Source of the DNA: Adenanthera pavonina
Lineage: Eukaryota > Streptophyta > Magnoliopsida > Fabales > Fabaceae
NCBI GenBank assembly: GCA_026686845.1
Contig: JAIVEN010000006.1
Coordinates: forward strand, 34,580,501-34,644,500
Reading direction: 5' to 3'
Length of the DNA stretch: 64,000 bases
Shown here: piece by piece, positions 1-12,030 of the stretch
Position numbering within the stretch: position 1 is the first letter of the stretch
How the letters are laid out: every line of letters starts with the position of its first letter
Translations under genes and position numbers: made by a program
The notes under the pieces: generated by a model
Seen by the model: only the letters and a program-made list of their open reading frames with translations
Database searches by the model: none
Told to the model about the DNA's origin: nothing

Positions 1-339
1 TTTTCCAGTTATGATATTACCATCACTGTTATTCTAATGCAAATGCATTTAATTAGGTAATCCAATTCAATTTTCACAACTATCAGGAATGTCCATGTAT
101 CCTTATAAGTTATATATTTGTGCTGTTTGTCCCTATTTCTATATTGTCGGTTACTTTTTTTATTATATCAAATCTCTAATTTATTGGCATCATTTTCTAG
201 TTATGATATTACCATCACTGTTATTCTAACATTAATGCATTTAATTAGGTAACCCAATTCAAATTTCACAACTATAAGGAATATCCACGTATCATTATAT
301 ATAAGTTATCTATTTGTTCTATTTGTCATCAAATTGGAT
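1..339. repeat. 192-bp direct duplication upstream of RPA1-like pseudogene
   Basis: The sequence from 1 to about 150 recurs from 193 to about 335 with small differences. Both copies begin TTTTC[C/T]AGTTATGATATT and share the later block GCATTTAATTAGGTAA. The period is about 192 bp. The second copy runs up to the start of the RPA1-like reading frame, so this is probably a duplicated promoter or leader of that transposon gene. I see no coding content in it. Confidence 0.75.
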
Positions 340-2551
340 ATGGAAGCCCGTTTCATCCCCATTCATGTGATATCCCAAGATCGATGTGAGTGGTGGATTA
401 AGGTTAGAATTGTAAGACTTTGGATGATGCTTGACATTCGTATACATGGTGATGTTAGATCCATTGAGTTTGTGGCACAAGATGGTGATGTAAGTTTAAT
501 ATAAGATTGTCTAACTACTCTTTTTGTCCATGTTACATTACCTAATCTCTAAGTGTGCATCTCGCAGGGTGATCGAATTTCTGGGGTTGTTAAGAAGGCT
601 TATTTTCCAAAATTTAAGAGGATACTCACCGAGGGAAAGGTTTATGATAGCAAGTAGTTTGATGTTGGACCTAACAATGGGAATTTTCGGGCCAGCAAAC
701 ATTCTTTCAAGATATACTTTCAGTACTCTATTAAGACATTTGTCATTCATGACAACATGTCTATCCATCCGCACAAATTCCTATTTACTCCATATCCAGA
801 TATTATTTCCAACGATGCTAATGAGGATTATTTAGTTGGTATGTGTTAATTATTATTATTATTGTTTACACATATATTACACTATTCTAAAATAATATAA
901 TTTATAAATTTGTCTATTGTAGATGTTATCAGGAAGCTAATTGCAATCAAGGATTTGGAACAATAGAAAGATGGCAAGAAACTTAAGAGGATAGAAATCA
1001 TGATTGAAGGCTCTAAGTACGAATGATATAAATTATTAGATATGTGTATTATTTGGTCTAACACTACATGACATGCAGTAAATTGTTCGATTATGTTTGT
1101 AGGAACAACCAACTAATGTGCACATTATGGGATGTTTATGCGGATGAAATAATCAAATTTACACGTTCTTCTCCTCATTCACCAAGTGTCATTATTCTCC
1201 GATGGGCAAAGATATGGAAGTTTAATGGTATCCCATTGCAATGCCAAAATGGGCATATTAGTTCATTATAACGTGCACATCCTATGCTGATCACTGTATC
1301 ACTAATGATTAATAGGTGTTCGGAAGCTTTTGAATGCCTTATACCGCTCACGGCTATTTTTACACCCAGCACTTTCTGAAGTTTCGAGTTTTATTGAAAG
1401 ATATAGAGTATGTTGCTAAATATATATATAGATATATATAATATCCATAATTTGAGTTTTTGTAATTAATTCCTAATGCTTCTCTGATTGTAAATTTTAT
1501 ACTATTTCAAATTAGATTTAGATAAATGATATTTCTACAAACAAAAAATATGATGATGGGCAAAAACAAGATTTAGAGTTAATATTCCAATTATTTGATG
1601 CAAGTATTTTTAGTTTTTTTTTTTTTGTATATGTGTGAAACAGATTTGGAGCACAACCATCCAATGGTGAACATCATTTGATGCATCTTAGTACTTAGAC
1701 TGCAACCTCTATCAGGGATTATATATTACAAGTCAAAACAAGAAAGAAAGTGAATGGATTGAGAGAATATTTAGCAGTATGCAATGATTAACATTCCAAT
1801 TATTAAATTTTCCAGTTTTCATATTGCAATTGACCCAGAATTTCTTTTAATATGCTCCAACTACTTGTAGGGGACAGTATGTTTAACCATTGCAACTGTA
1901 TCTCATATTCAAGCTAAAAGAGGGTGGTGGTATAATTTTTGCAATTACTGTGAAAAGGGTGTCATACCAGATGGAAGTGGATTTTTTTGGGAGAATTGTT
2001 CCAAGATTGTTAACTCTGTTACACCTAGGTATGGAAGGATCATATTATGCTAGTAAATACATTATTGTATTTGTGACACACATATGGTTGGTACATGTAC
2101 AAGGTTCATCTCGAAGTGCATGATAAAATTGGATATGCAACAGCCCTAATATTTGATCTTGAGTTTTCAAGACACATACATCATGTTGCTCTGCAACTCT
2201 AAGAGAGTATATCTAAGGCATCTAATATGTGCAAGACTAATTATGCTTCCATCATTATTTTGGTCTCATATCTGAGTTGAATTTATGTCTCATTTTTAGA
2301 CCAGATCTGATGACAATATTGTTCCCGAGTGCTTTAATCTATTTTTCGGGAAGGAGTTTGTCTTCCAGATAAAGACAAGTGAGAGCAATGTCAAAGGATT
2401 TTCGAATTCATATGTTGTGTAGCAATTGTTAAATGAGGGCAATATTATCAAGGCATGTGAAGATGACGTGTACTTTTTGCCATTGTTTTCTCCAGATGAG
2501 TCTAATAGTCTTTTCTATAAGTGGTGGAGTTTGATTGATCATTTAACATGA
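340..2551 (+). pseudogene. RPA1-like (replication protein A large subunit) pseudogene, Helitron-associated type
   Basis: Intact RPA1 binds single-stranded DNA through OB folds; plant Helitrons often carry such a gene. Fragments in order resemble an RPA1-like protein. An N-terminal OB piece at 340-489 has the motif KVRIVRLW and ends at a GTAAGT donor. A DUF223-like OB-A piece follows from 568, starting GDRISGVVKKAYFPKF. Then come a CTLWDVYADEI block (about 1105-1240), an FLHPALSEVSSFIER block (about 1355), a degenerate zinc ribbon near 1940 in which one of four Cys is Trp, and a C-terminal piece FGKEFVFQIK near 2350. In-frame stops occur near 652 and 964, and further frame breaks follow. Exon-like blocks are still bounded by GT/AG sites, so this was once an intron-containing gene. 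It is not expected to make a full protein. Matches are from memory of the family, not a search. Confidence 0.75.
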
Positions 2552-2783
2552 TTAGACATCATATATATATACATATATATATATATTTGATTTTATTGTG
2601 ATGCTTATTGTATTCAATGTGATCATGCTAAATCAGTGAAGAATGCCCTCTATACTTCATAAAATCTCTAGATATGATTCTAATTGATGAACAGCTGAAG
2701 TATTTAGTCAGTTTACTCTATATATGATATTGGTGTTGATGTGTTATTAGTTAGGTTGGATTGCAACCATGTAATTTTATACT
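2552..2783. other. 3' flank of RPA1-like pseudogene, no gene seen
   Basis: This is AT-rich sequence with a short (TA)n run near 2560, ending at the CACTA element. I see no reading frame or repeat here that I can name. Confidence 0.5.
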
Positions 2784-3090
2784 CACTACACCAGAAATGA
2801 GCTTTGTAGGCGGTTATTTTTAGCTATTGTAGGTAGTAATAAACCGTCTTCTATGCGAGCGCCAACATAAATGAATTCACTTTTATATGCAGTTATAACC
2901 ACCTGCAAAAGTCCATGCAGTTATAACCACCTACAAAAGTGGACTTTTGTAGGCGGTTTTCTAAACAATCGCCTACAAAAACCCATTTTTGTTCGTGCTT
3001 ATACAAATAACCGCCAACTAAAGTTAGTTTATTTTTTTAATATTATGTTTGTTTTGCAATTAGAGCCACCTGCAATGCAAGGCCATTCAT
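2784..3090. repeat. CACTA left terminal and subterminal repeat array
   Basis: After the 16-bp terminal repeat come about nine copies of a GTAGGCGGTT / AACCGCCTAC motif within 300 bp. A 28-bp tandem pair (about 2888-2943) has the core GCAGTTATAACCACCT. The pair is followed by an inverted copy, so 2925-2958 can fold into a strong hairpin (CCACCTACAAAAGT against ACTTTTGTAGGCGG). In CACTA elements such arrays are the binding sites of the TnpA-type protein. Confidence 0.75.
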
Positions 3091-3248
3091 ACATATATAT
3101 TGATACACCTTTTTTTGCACTAAAAGCATAAATTTATTAATATTCAGACAAAGATTACAAGCACCAATAGTTGTTGCAAAAAAGAAAAAAAATCCTAAGA
3201 TACAACCTTAGAAAAAAATAAAAACCATAACTAACCTAAAAAGCAAAA

Positions 3249-3445
3249 TCAAATAGCATAGGACTCCATATAACCCATCCCTCCATCCATGAAAGAGCCA
3301 TCATTGTTAATTTTAAAACCCCCATACCATGTAGTATGCACGTCTTCTACCTTTTGTGTAAACTTTTCTTGCATCATCTCAACTTGCTTGGAGTAGATAG
3401 AAGATGCTAGTATAAAGTTTGAAGTATTTAAGTCCAAAGGATAAT
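3249..3445 (-). pseudogene. Possible last exon of a CACTA-encoded protein
   Basis: On the - strand a reading frame opens straight after a good splice acceptor (TTTTACAG, at about 3446-3453) and runs 65 codons to a stop at 3249. It contains KQVEMMQEKFTQKVEDV and ends in a Gly/Met-rich tail (DGGMGYMESYAI). Its place near the inferred 3' end of the CACTA element and its orientation fit a terminal exon of a TnpA/TnpD-type gene. I do not recognise the sequence itself, and upstream exons could not be joined, so the call rests on position and the splice site. Confidence 0.3.
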
Positions 3446-5502
3446 CTGTAAAAGTAACAATAATATGAAATTATTAGTCTCTGTTTTAAATCCATCCCTT
3501 GCAATGCCAATCTTTTGCTGCCAGTAGATTACAAAGTTTGGCTACCTTTCACATTGTAAGGAAATAAATGAGAAAGTGGCATTGAAGATTAAAAATACCA
3601 AGACTATTTTATAAATTAGTTTCCACTTCAGAGTATAGTCATAATCAAACTGCATCAATTTATAGGACTTACCCGACATTGATAATTTAAGATACCAAAT
3701 TACAGTACGACAATGCCAGAGTCATCAGAACACTAGAATTGAGTATACAACATTTACCAATAGAAAGTAAAATAGAGGATGCAAGACATGCAGTGGTTTC
3801 AGCAAACTCATCCCATCATAGGTCTACGGTATTACAATTCTAAATTTTATATCAACATTTTAGTAGCACAAAAAAAAAACTATCCATGGCTGCAAGTCTA
3901 TTAAGATACTTCTTCCTACCTTAAGCAATCCTTCACAAATGCTTATAAGTCCAATAGTTAGCATAAGGTTGAGGTCTCTATCGCCATTTATTTCCTTTGG
4001 TTTAATTTTTACTCAATCTTTCTAAAGCTTCTTGACAGATTTTATTAAATGAGAAGACATACGAAAATAACTTAGTAAAAGGACACATACTTGGATGCGA
4101 GGGCATCATACGAAAATTCAAAAAAAGGGTCTGTTTTTTAAAAAGAATAAATCTTACTTACTGACTGTAATAAGAAGATAGATAGGTGTACATTTTAGTA
4201 ATATTCATCACTGTGATGTGTTTACTACTATGATGATAAGTTAAAGGATGCTTGATATGAACAAAAGCTCGAGATACATTTATACCCATTGTTAAGAACG
4301 AGTGATAGCATAAGGATTGACTTCATTTGAGAATATTGTTTTTTAATTCATAATCATTGTGCTTGGGTAAGTCCTAGTTCTCTATAACTGAACATAGGAG
4401 TTGACTGGGGGGCCAATACCAAGCAAATGACAACTCAGAGGGATACTAGAGTTCATGGGCATGATAAACTAAAATAATACACAATGCTCCAGTGATTTTT
4501 AGGCTTTAAGCACCATAGACTTCTTAAAACCATCATTAAAAAAAAATAGAGGTCTAAGACTAACCATTGAAGGTGACTCATTGTGATTCATGAGTCTCTT
4601 AATTAATGGTGATATTCATATAGTTAGAACTAAAGAGGGGTAAAGCATGCACATTTTTGATAATGTCAGAATGTGAAACTCTCCCCTAAATATAATAATC
4701 AGAAAGAATTCTGTTAGCAAATAGACAATAAGAGGCCATGTGGACAATATATTACCTTATACAAAAAAAAAGAACTAGTAAAGCAACTATTAACCTTATA
4801 TAAATTTTATATAATATATTTCAATATATTAATCTATGCTTCTTAGAGAGACTACTACTTCACTATCGAGAGAAGTTCTGAACATTTAAAAAGTAATAAC
4901 CTCTGGTACCATATATAATCATGACTTTAGCAATAAAATAACAATGGTCCCAAAAGTTTAACAGACTATGAGCCACCAATAATATATCTAGCTCAATACA
5001 AACAAGGGAAATTGGTCCTTAATTTTAAGATAACAAGTACCACAGAAAACATATACAAACAATCAAGTCGACACATCTAATATAAAATGAGAGGTAGCAT
5101 AAACAGTCATTCATATGGATCCAACAAAAGCATAGTCTTACCCATCACAATTAGTTGGGAGTGTGGCTTAATAGGCCAATCAAGAATATTATAAAGAACC
5201 TGCAATAACAATAATATTCAATGTGATATAATTTCATTTGTGATAAAATGTGAAGCTAATAAAATCAAATTCCTTGTGACAAAAAGAATTGTTTATCGAC
5301 TGGTTTCTAGTTATAAGAATATCAATAAATAGTCCGGTTAGTTAAAGAAATTTAAAAGTCTAATTCATCATCCACTAAAATTCAACAAAATGGTTATGAA
5401 AGAATCTTCTTACTAAGTTCTGACTTCCGAAGAAAGAGACCATATGAAATGGTTATGCAAATGAAATTCAAGCAACGTAATGAAATGAAAATATCTTTCC
5501 CT

Positions 5503-5593
5503 TGTGCCATGTACCATAAAAAAGCTATTATCTGAACATAGTTTTCCCACCAATCATGTGCCATCAAAAAGCTATTATCTGAACATAGTTTTA
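5503..5593. repeat. Short direct repeat inside the CACTA element
   Basis: The block GTGCCATGTACCATAAAAAA plus GCTATTATCTGAACATAGTT recurs about 55 bp later (GTGCCATCAAAAAGCTATTA...). It is a local tandem duplication in non-coding CACTA interior sequence. Confidence 0.6.
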
Positions 5594-5817
5594 ATATTGA
5601 AGGCCTAAATGTATCTTTCAGGGATTCAGTCGAGAATTTCTATCATTTATGAACCAAATAGTTGAGAGTTGAGACACATATTTTTCAAGAACCAAACACT
5701 ACATTTTCTTATTCTCTGAAATTAATGATGTTAGTCTAATGCATGGTTTTAGCTAGTGAACACACAAATGGTTTTTCTGGACTAAACAATGGAGGACTAA
5801 AGTTCTCTTAAACGGAA

Positions 5818-6163
5818 GTGAATTCTAGTGACACTGAGAAGAATATAACTTTACATCCTTTTGATCCTGTAATTTCTATGGATTCTAATTCTCTTAACAA
5901 TGTGACTACTAAAATTGAGAGAGTTGGCATAATAACAGAGAATATGCAGAGAGAAGGAACTAAATTTGGAAAGTCTACAACAAAAGCCACCCACACAGGG
6001 ATTCTATTGTCCTAATTGTAAGGCTATTCATAGGAAACTAGTAAAGTTTTTCTTGTTTTCCACAGTACTCTTCTCTGAAAAAGCAAGAGTTAGAAAAAAA
6101 GTGTCAATAATGCAACGAAAGAAATTAAGAACTAGCCAAATTTGGACAAAAATAGTTAAATAA
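5818..6163 (+). other. Unrecognised open stretch inside the CACTA element
   Basis: Two overlapping short open frames (5818-6015 and 5966-6163) lie in the middle of the element. The first is serine/threonine rich (SSDTEKNITLHPFDP). No domain is recognisable and there is no clear start or splice context. It could be a decayed transposon exon, a captured host fragment or chance. The rest of the element's interior (about 3450-5800 and 6170-7300) shows no frame that I would call. Confidence 0.2.
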
Positions 6164-7740
6164 TAAGACAAAAATTATTCTAGATAGAGAAGGAAAGAAA
6201 AATTTTGAAACTGTGAACAAAAAACTACCTAGGTGGATAAGAAGATTTCTCCAAAATCCCCATCAATTAGCTTCTATTTGTTCTCCTCAAAGATTTCCTC
6301 GAACTTTGCAATGACTTGGTGGTGTTGCAAAATCCCCTTGCCCTAGGCTTCAATCCTTCAATATCCCAACAATTTCTTTTTTATTCAAGTTAAAAAAACT
6401 TTGACAGTGGTTAGTTCATGAGTAGAGCTTTCCAAAATGTCATAATTTGTGTAATTTGAAAATCCATATCTCAAGTTATGCATTTCCAAAGCGAGGTCCT
6501 AAATAAAAAATTTTAGACCAATGTAACTCTCTTAATTAATACTCATATATATAGCTTATGTATGATTGATGATTGTATAATACTAGCTCACTACGAGCTA
6601 AGGTTCCCAAGATAATTCAATAACTCAATACTTACGATGCTATTACTGGATATAGAATTAATCCACAGACAGCCAATCTTTTAAAATTGAGATTTCTCCA
6701 AAGCAATCTTTCCAAACTAGTTTTGCTAAAGAATATTGCTGACATCAATTATGAATTAAAAATGCATAGCTGTAATAGTCCACTAATTTTTATTCCACAT
6801 GGCCTTAATAACAAGAAGCTGTGAGACATCATCATCAATCTTCAATTTGACTAATTTCATAAATTAAAACTGGTTCTAAAAACTTGGGGGAGTTTCACCA
6901 TGGAAGTTGCATATTTCACACATACTTCTTCACAACCAAAAACTACCACAAGATTTATACATCATAGAATTGATATCAGAAATTTTACAAAAAACAAATT
7001 ATAGACAAAGAATCTTTAAATTGAAAGCAGTAGCATCCCACTATAATCTAATTCCTATAATTGCTAAACTTTACAATCGCCCAATAGACCAAAGTAGTAA
7101 AAACAAATGCAAAAATATGTTCCCTTCTCATGTCTTCAAAGCTCTAATAGCTAGGCATTTTAGCAAATACTTGGAAGGCACACCATGAATCATGAGTAGG
7201 ATGGGGAGATGGTAGGAGAAATTGATGGGAAATTAAAATGGGTTAGATGGTAGGAGAAACTTATGGGAAATTAAAATGGGTTACTTGGTAGTTGATGGAA
7301 GCCCAAAGTTAAAGGACTACCCACAAAGTGAGCAAGCAGGGAGGGACCTTATTGAGCGATGATGAACATGAACTAAGGGAGCGAAGATGATGCGATGAAT
7401 GATGAACCCACCTAAATAGAGAGTAACAACACAAACTGAGGGAGCATGATGGAAGAAGTGGACCACAATTGAGCTCGTTAAGTGACCTTGTTTGAGAGCT
7501 AAGAACGAGAAGGAAGGAGCCTAAGGGTTTAGAGGACGAGTGAGCGACGATGTGAACTCGGTGAGGACGGCGTAGCATAGTATTCAATATGAAGCATGAT
7601 GGGGGAGAGCGAGAATGGAAGGAAAGAGTGTCGGATGCGAGAAAGTGACCGAACGGAAGGAGCTTCAATCGTGAGGAACAACCGAACGAAGAGAGCTTCG
7701 AAAAGAATGGGGGTTTAATAATTTTGATATAGAGGAAAAG

Positions 7741-8037
7741 TAGGCAGTTGTGTTTAAAACCACATATTTTTTCTTTGTTTATTATTATTATTAAATTACT
7801 TTTTTATAACTAAGAAGGCGGTTGTTTTTAAAACCGTCTAGTTTTCTTTTTTGTTTTTTTTTATTTTTTTATCTCACCTTTGTAGACAGTCATCTAAATA
7901 ACCACCTATAATGGTCTATCTTTCTAATCAGTTATTTCACAACTGCCTACTAAAGTTTCCCATCCAATTTTTGTAGGCATTTTTTTAAAATAACCACCTA
8001 CTCTTGTGCGCCAACAAAACCCATTTTTGTAGTAGTG
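7741..8037. repeat. CACTA right terminal and subterminal repeats
   Basis: This holds several AGGCGGTT / AACCACCTA motifs in both orientations, ending in CCATTTTTGTAGTAGTG. It mirrors the left-end array and closes the element at 8037. Confidence 0.75.
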
Positions 8038-10009
8038 ACATATCCAATGCTGTCCAAATGTGCTTTGCCATTGGATTGAATAGTATGAAGACATATTTTA
8101 TAAAATACATATTTTTAAAAATTTGTCTGGTTATGGTGTTCATTTAATTTCCCTTATCTTCCGTGAAAATGTTTTGCTATTGGATTTATGAGTTTTATTT
8201 ATGATTTGGTGGTAGTGAACATAAATAACAATTAAGATGTGTTTTATTTGTTTTTTTTTTATAGTAGATGTTAGTCAATGTTATATATAGCTTGCATCTT
8301 ATATTAATCTAATGTTGTTTCAATAATCACTTAATATCCTTTTGGCTTTTTTTCTAAGGTATTATTATATCATTGTCTATTTTTTTGTGAAATTATATTT
8401 AGTATTTATAATTTGTCACAGAGGACTAAGATGCACTCTAGAGTTTACAATAAGGATCAATTTCAAAAATGGCTTACAAGAGTTTGTGAAGGCAACTACT
8501 AATGTTTCATAAGGTTTCTAGTGCATCCAAATCTGAACTTCAACAAACCTACACAATGGATACACATGATCACATTTACTCATTCTACAAGGATCAGGAA
8601 AGCTATAGCTTTGATTCCTTGAGATGTTTGTCAATTTGTTCCCATTAATCATGTATATCGAATCTATAGGCTATCTCCACCTCCAAAGGAATTGATAAGT
8701 AATAAATTTTATAGTTAGCATTGAATTTGTAGATCATGTTAGTGTTATATGGAAAGTTAAATAGAGAATTATTAGAAGTTGTAGATGTTTGTGGAGTTAT
8801 ATTAGGTGTGACTCCATTACAGGTCTATATGCAGAGTGGATTTACAACTGTGTGCATGGAATTTGACGTCACTGATTATTCACAAAGATGATAGTTTGCT
8901 TGTATTATGTAATTATCTTGTAACTAATATTTGCTTCTCTCCTTGTGAACTAAAATGCATAATTCTTTTTTTAGCAGAACTACAAGTGTCTATTGTGTAA
9001 TGGATGGTGACTCTGCCAGAGAATATTCTCAAAAGTTTCAATAGCCTAATTTCTTGAATTGGAATGTTGAGATTAAATATGCAAAAGCTATTCAAATGGA
9101 AGGTACTATGTTTGTAAATATGAATATCTTCTTAATTTACATTTTTTAAATATGTTAATTTTTTAAATAATTTTTGAAATTTTTGTAGGACGATTTGTGC
9201 TCACTAACCACACTAATTTAACATTGGTTTGTTTATGCCGTTAGTTATTATTAGTAAAAATTTATAATTGGTTTGCTTATTTCGTCTTTATATGGAATAT
9301 GTTTTTGTGAAGTTGGCATGGACTTCCTCATGCAATTATGTTTGGATTAAAGATATACACATTTATCTGGGTGTTGGAGTTTGACTATTATACTTATGTA
9401 TGGTCTCATAAATACATCTGTACTTTAATGTTTGGATCTAATACATGTGTGGTTTATTTTTTTTTTTGTCCATCTTAAATATTAATGCATGTATAGTTAT
9501 GATGGAAATTTTTTTCTTAGGGTCACATGCATGACGGGAAATGCCATTTTTTGTCTTTTATAAATTTTCTTAAGTCCTGACAGAATTAGTTAGATCAAAT
9601 TATTAAGAATCTGGTGGTGCTAATGATTTATGGAGATTTCGTGTTCATGTTCATTCTAGTTTAGATTTTGATTTAGAAAGATCTTCACCTTTGGACCACG
9701 TCAAGATCAGTTTGTAATGGGACAATTTATTAAAAACAAAAATTTTACCAAGATCCTAAGGACATTGAACATAATATAGTTATTAAACTCCATTTAGTTA
9801 CAATGGGGCTGAAATTAAGAGATATTAGATATAATCCTTCACCATATTAGATCTAGCATGTATGAGATTAAAAAAGCTTTTTATGAAAGAGATTGAAGCA
9901 TAAAAAAGTTACTAAACTCACTAGAAGCTATGGAGCTATGTGTATTGACTTCTGAATTTTTCATAGATTAAAAGGTGTAGATTTTTTATGGGCTACACAT
10001 AAAGGAAAA
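8038..10009. other. Degenerate sequence right of the CACTA element, no gene called
   Basis: The stretch is AT-rich. Near 8450-8700 a + strand frame reads DQFQKWLTRVCEGNY, then a stop, then FIRFLVHPNLNFNKPTQW. It looks like decayed coding sequence but I cannot name the family. Nothing else here is supported. Confidence 0.4.
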
Positions 10010-12030
10010 CAAAAGACCCTTTACAAAGAAGGAGGATGTACCGCTTGGCCATGATTACTCCAACAATGTTTTTCTTTTCATGGGAATGCCATTTATATTC
10101 TTTTCTTTTTTATGACACCCATCGTGGATCTTAAATATTAATATCGATTGGAACATGAACCATTGATATATGAAATTCGTATTAATCCCATAATATATTT
10201 TCTCGCCCAAAACCATGTCATTATTTTATCTCCATTAGTCATAATTAATTCATAACCATTCAATTTCATTTATATTTCTATTTGGTTCTAAATATAAGAT
10301 ATTTTCAATTATCTCATGCATATTAAGAAAATGAATTGGAACATTATATTTGTTAAGAAAATTAAAATATTTTTCATACTTCATATAGCATTTATCTCTC
10401 ACCTTCAGTGCATGAATTGGAACAAATAATTAATGACACTACAAAGAGGCTTATATTTTGGGCCAAATAATGCTACTAAAAGATATCCTGTATTTAGGAT
10501 TAGAGGGAGTATGATTTTATGTACTATAATATAAGGGCTTGCTTTGTATGAGGAAGTGAGGGAAGAAAGTTAAACTTATAGAAAAGTAGATTGATTGATG
10601 TTGTTTGGTTTAGTAAATATTTAGAAGTTCATGTGAATTTGAGCTTAAATCCAAAAATAGAACTTCAAGAGTAAAACCAAGTGAAGTTATACTTATCTAG
10701 CCTTTTATAATATTTTTCAAGGAATTCACTTAATTCCTTAATTAATTTTATGAATAGACAAGCTAGTTATGTCTTTAAAATTATAATATCATACATCTAT
10801 TTAAAAATTATTTAAAATTATCGAGAGATAGAAAATAAAAAGAAGTAGATTTTAACTTCTCAAAAAGTATATTCCCCGAGAAGCTGCTTCATGTGAATTA
10901 TAATAAGTTAGCCCTAAGGGACGAGGAGGTAATTATTTTTAGATATTATTAGTATTAATTATTTATATGGAAAAAAAGTTGGTTAGACATGATAACTTAT
11001 GTTTTACTCGTGACAATTATATGAGTACAAAATGGCTGCCTGAATTGAGTCCATATGTTAATATGTAATAATGAACTTTGGGCATTATTTATATCATTTT
11101 ACAAGATAAGTTTGCACTTAATTAAGTCTACAAAATATTTGTTTATTCATGGACACGTTGGACACATATAATAACAATTTAATAGGATTGTAACCATGTC
11201 CAAATTTTAGGTTTTTTAAAATTGTGAAAACTTAATGGCATGACATTTGCAATTTGTGTAATAATGCTTTTTGAAATTAATATTTTATATGGTTGGACAG
11301 CTGAATAGTGGGCCTAAAATTTGCATAAAACTCGATTCCCTTTTAACCTTAATGGATAGAATTAATTTTCAATTTTAGTCTTGGTGTTTATAATCCTATT
11401 AACATTAATGTAAATTATCAAAAGACAATATTATGGACCAATTTTATGGCATGATACTTGTGATTTGATTTTGCAATGATCTCCCATATCTTTGTATATA
11501 TGGATATACCATTTACAAAGGAGGAGGATGTATCGCTTGGTCATGATTACTCAAACAATGTTTTTCATGGGAATGCCATTTATCTTCCTTTCTTTGTTAA
11601 GACACCTATCATGGTTCTTAAATATGAAGATCAATTCAAACATGAACCATTGATGTCTAAAATTAGTATTAATCCCATAATATATTTTTCATCCAAGATC
11701 ATGTCATTATTTTATCTCCACTTATATTTTCATTTATTTATAAATATAAGACATTTTCAACTATCTCATACGTTTTAAGAAAAGAAAATGAAACATTAAA
11801 TTTTTCTAGAAATTTTAAATATTTTTCACTATTTGTCCTTATTAATTATATTATCCATCATACTTTCTATAACATTTATCTCTTATTTTTAGGGTATGAA
11901 TGGAAAAATTAATTAATACAATAGACAGCATTACAAAGAGGTTTATATTTGGGGTCAAATAATGCCGCTAAAAGGTGTCCTATATTTAGTACCGAAGGGA
12001 GTATTATTCTATCCACTATAATAGAAGTTT
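10010..12030. repeat. X-A-X' tandem duplication, period about 1.5 kb
   Basis: Block X (about 10010-10530) recurs as X' (about 11505-12030). Shared landmarks are TTTACAAAGAAGGAGGATGT, TCATGATTACT, AACAATGTTTTTC, GGGAATGCCATTTAT and a terminal GGGAGTAT. Between them lies block A (about 10540-11475), which itself has further copies at 13722-14672 and 17461-18250. The layout is a tandem duplication of an X+A unit followed by decay. A 100-codon open frame inside X' (11476-11778) has no recognisable domain, and its counterpart in X is interrupted. Confidence 0.7.

Larger units (their letters stand above)
2784..8037 (-). mobile_element. CACTA (EnSpm-type) DNA transposon, apparently non-autonomous, 5254 bp
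   Basis: The left end reads CACTACACCAGAAATG and the right end, on the opposite strand, reads CACTACTACAAAAATG, the classic CACTA terminal inverted repeat. Both ends are rich in subterminal copies of a TTTGTAGGCGGTT-like motif in both orientations. The 3-bp flanks are ACT on the left and ACA on the right, so the target duplication is imperfect (two of three bases). No long transposase frame is visible. A GC-richer block near the right end (about 7300-7680) and a spliced-looking exon on the - strand near the left end (3249-3445) suggest that the element's own genes ran right to left. I infer a decayed or non-autonomous copy inserted just 3' of the RPA1-like pseudogene. Confidence 0.85.

Noticed and set aside
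7309..7668. 119-codon Ser-rich - strand frame
   Set aside because: It lies in the GC-richer leader zone of the CACTA element, is low complexity and has no domain; it may be a leader rather than coding.
11476..11778. 100-codon + strand frame as a gene
   Set aside because: Its duplicate at about 10010 is interrupted and no domain is recognisable.
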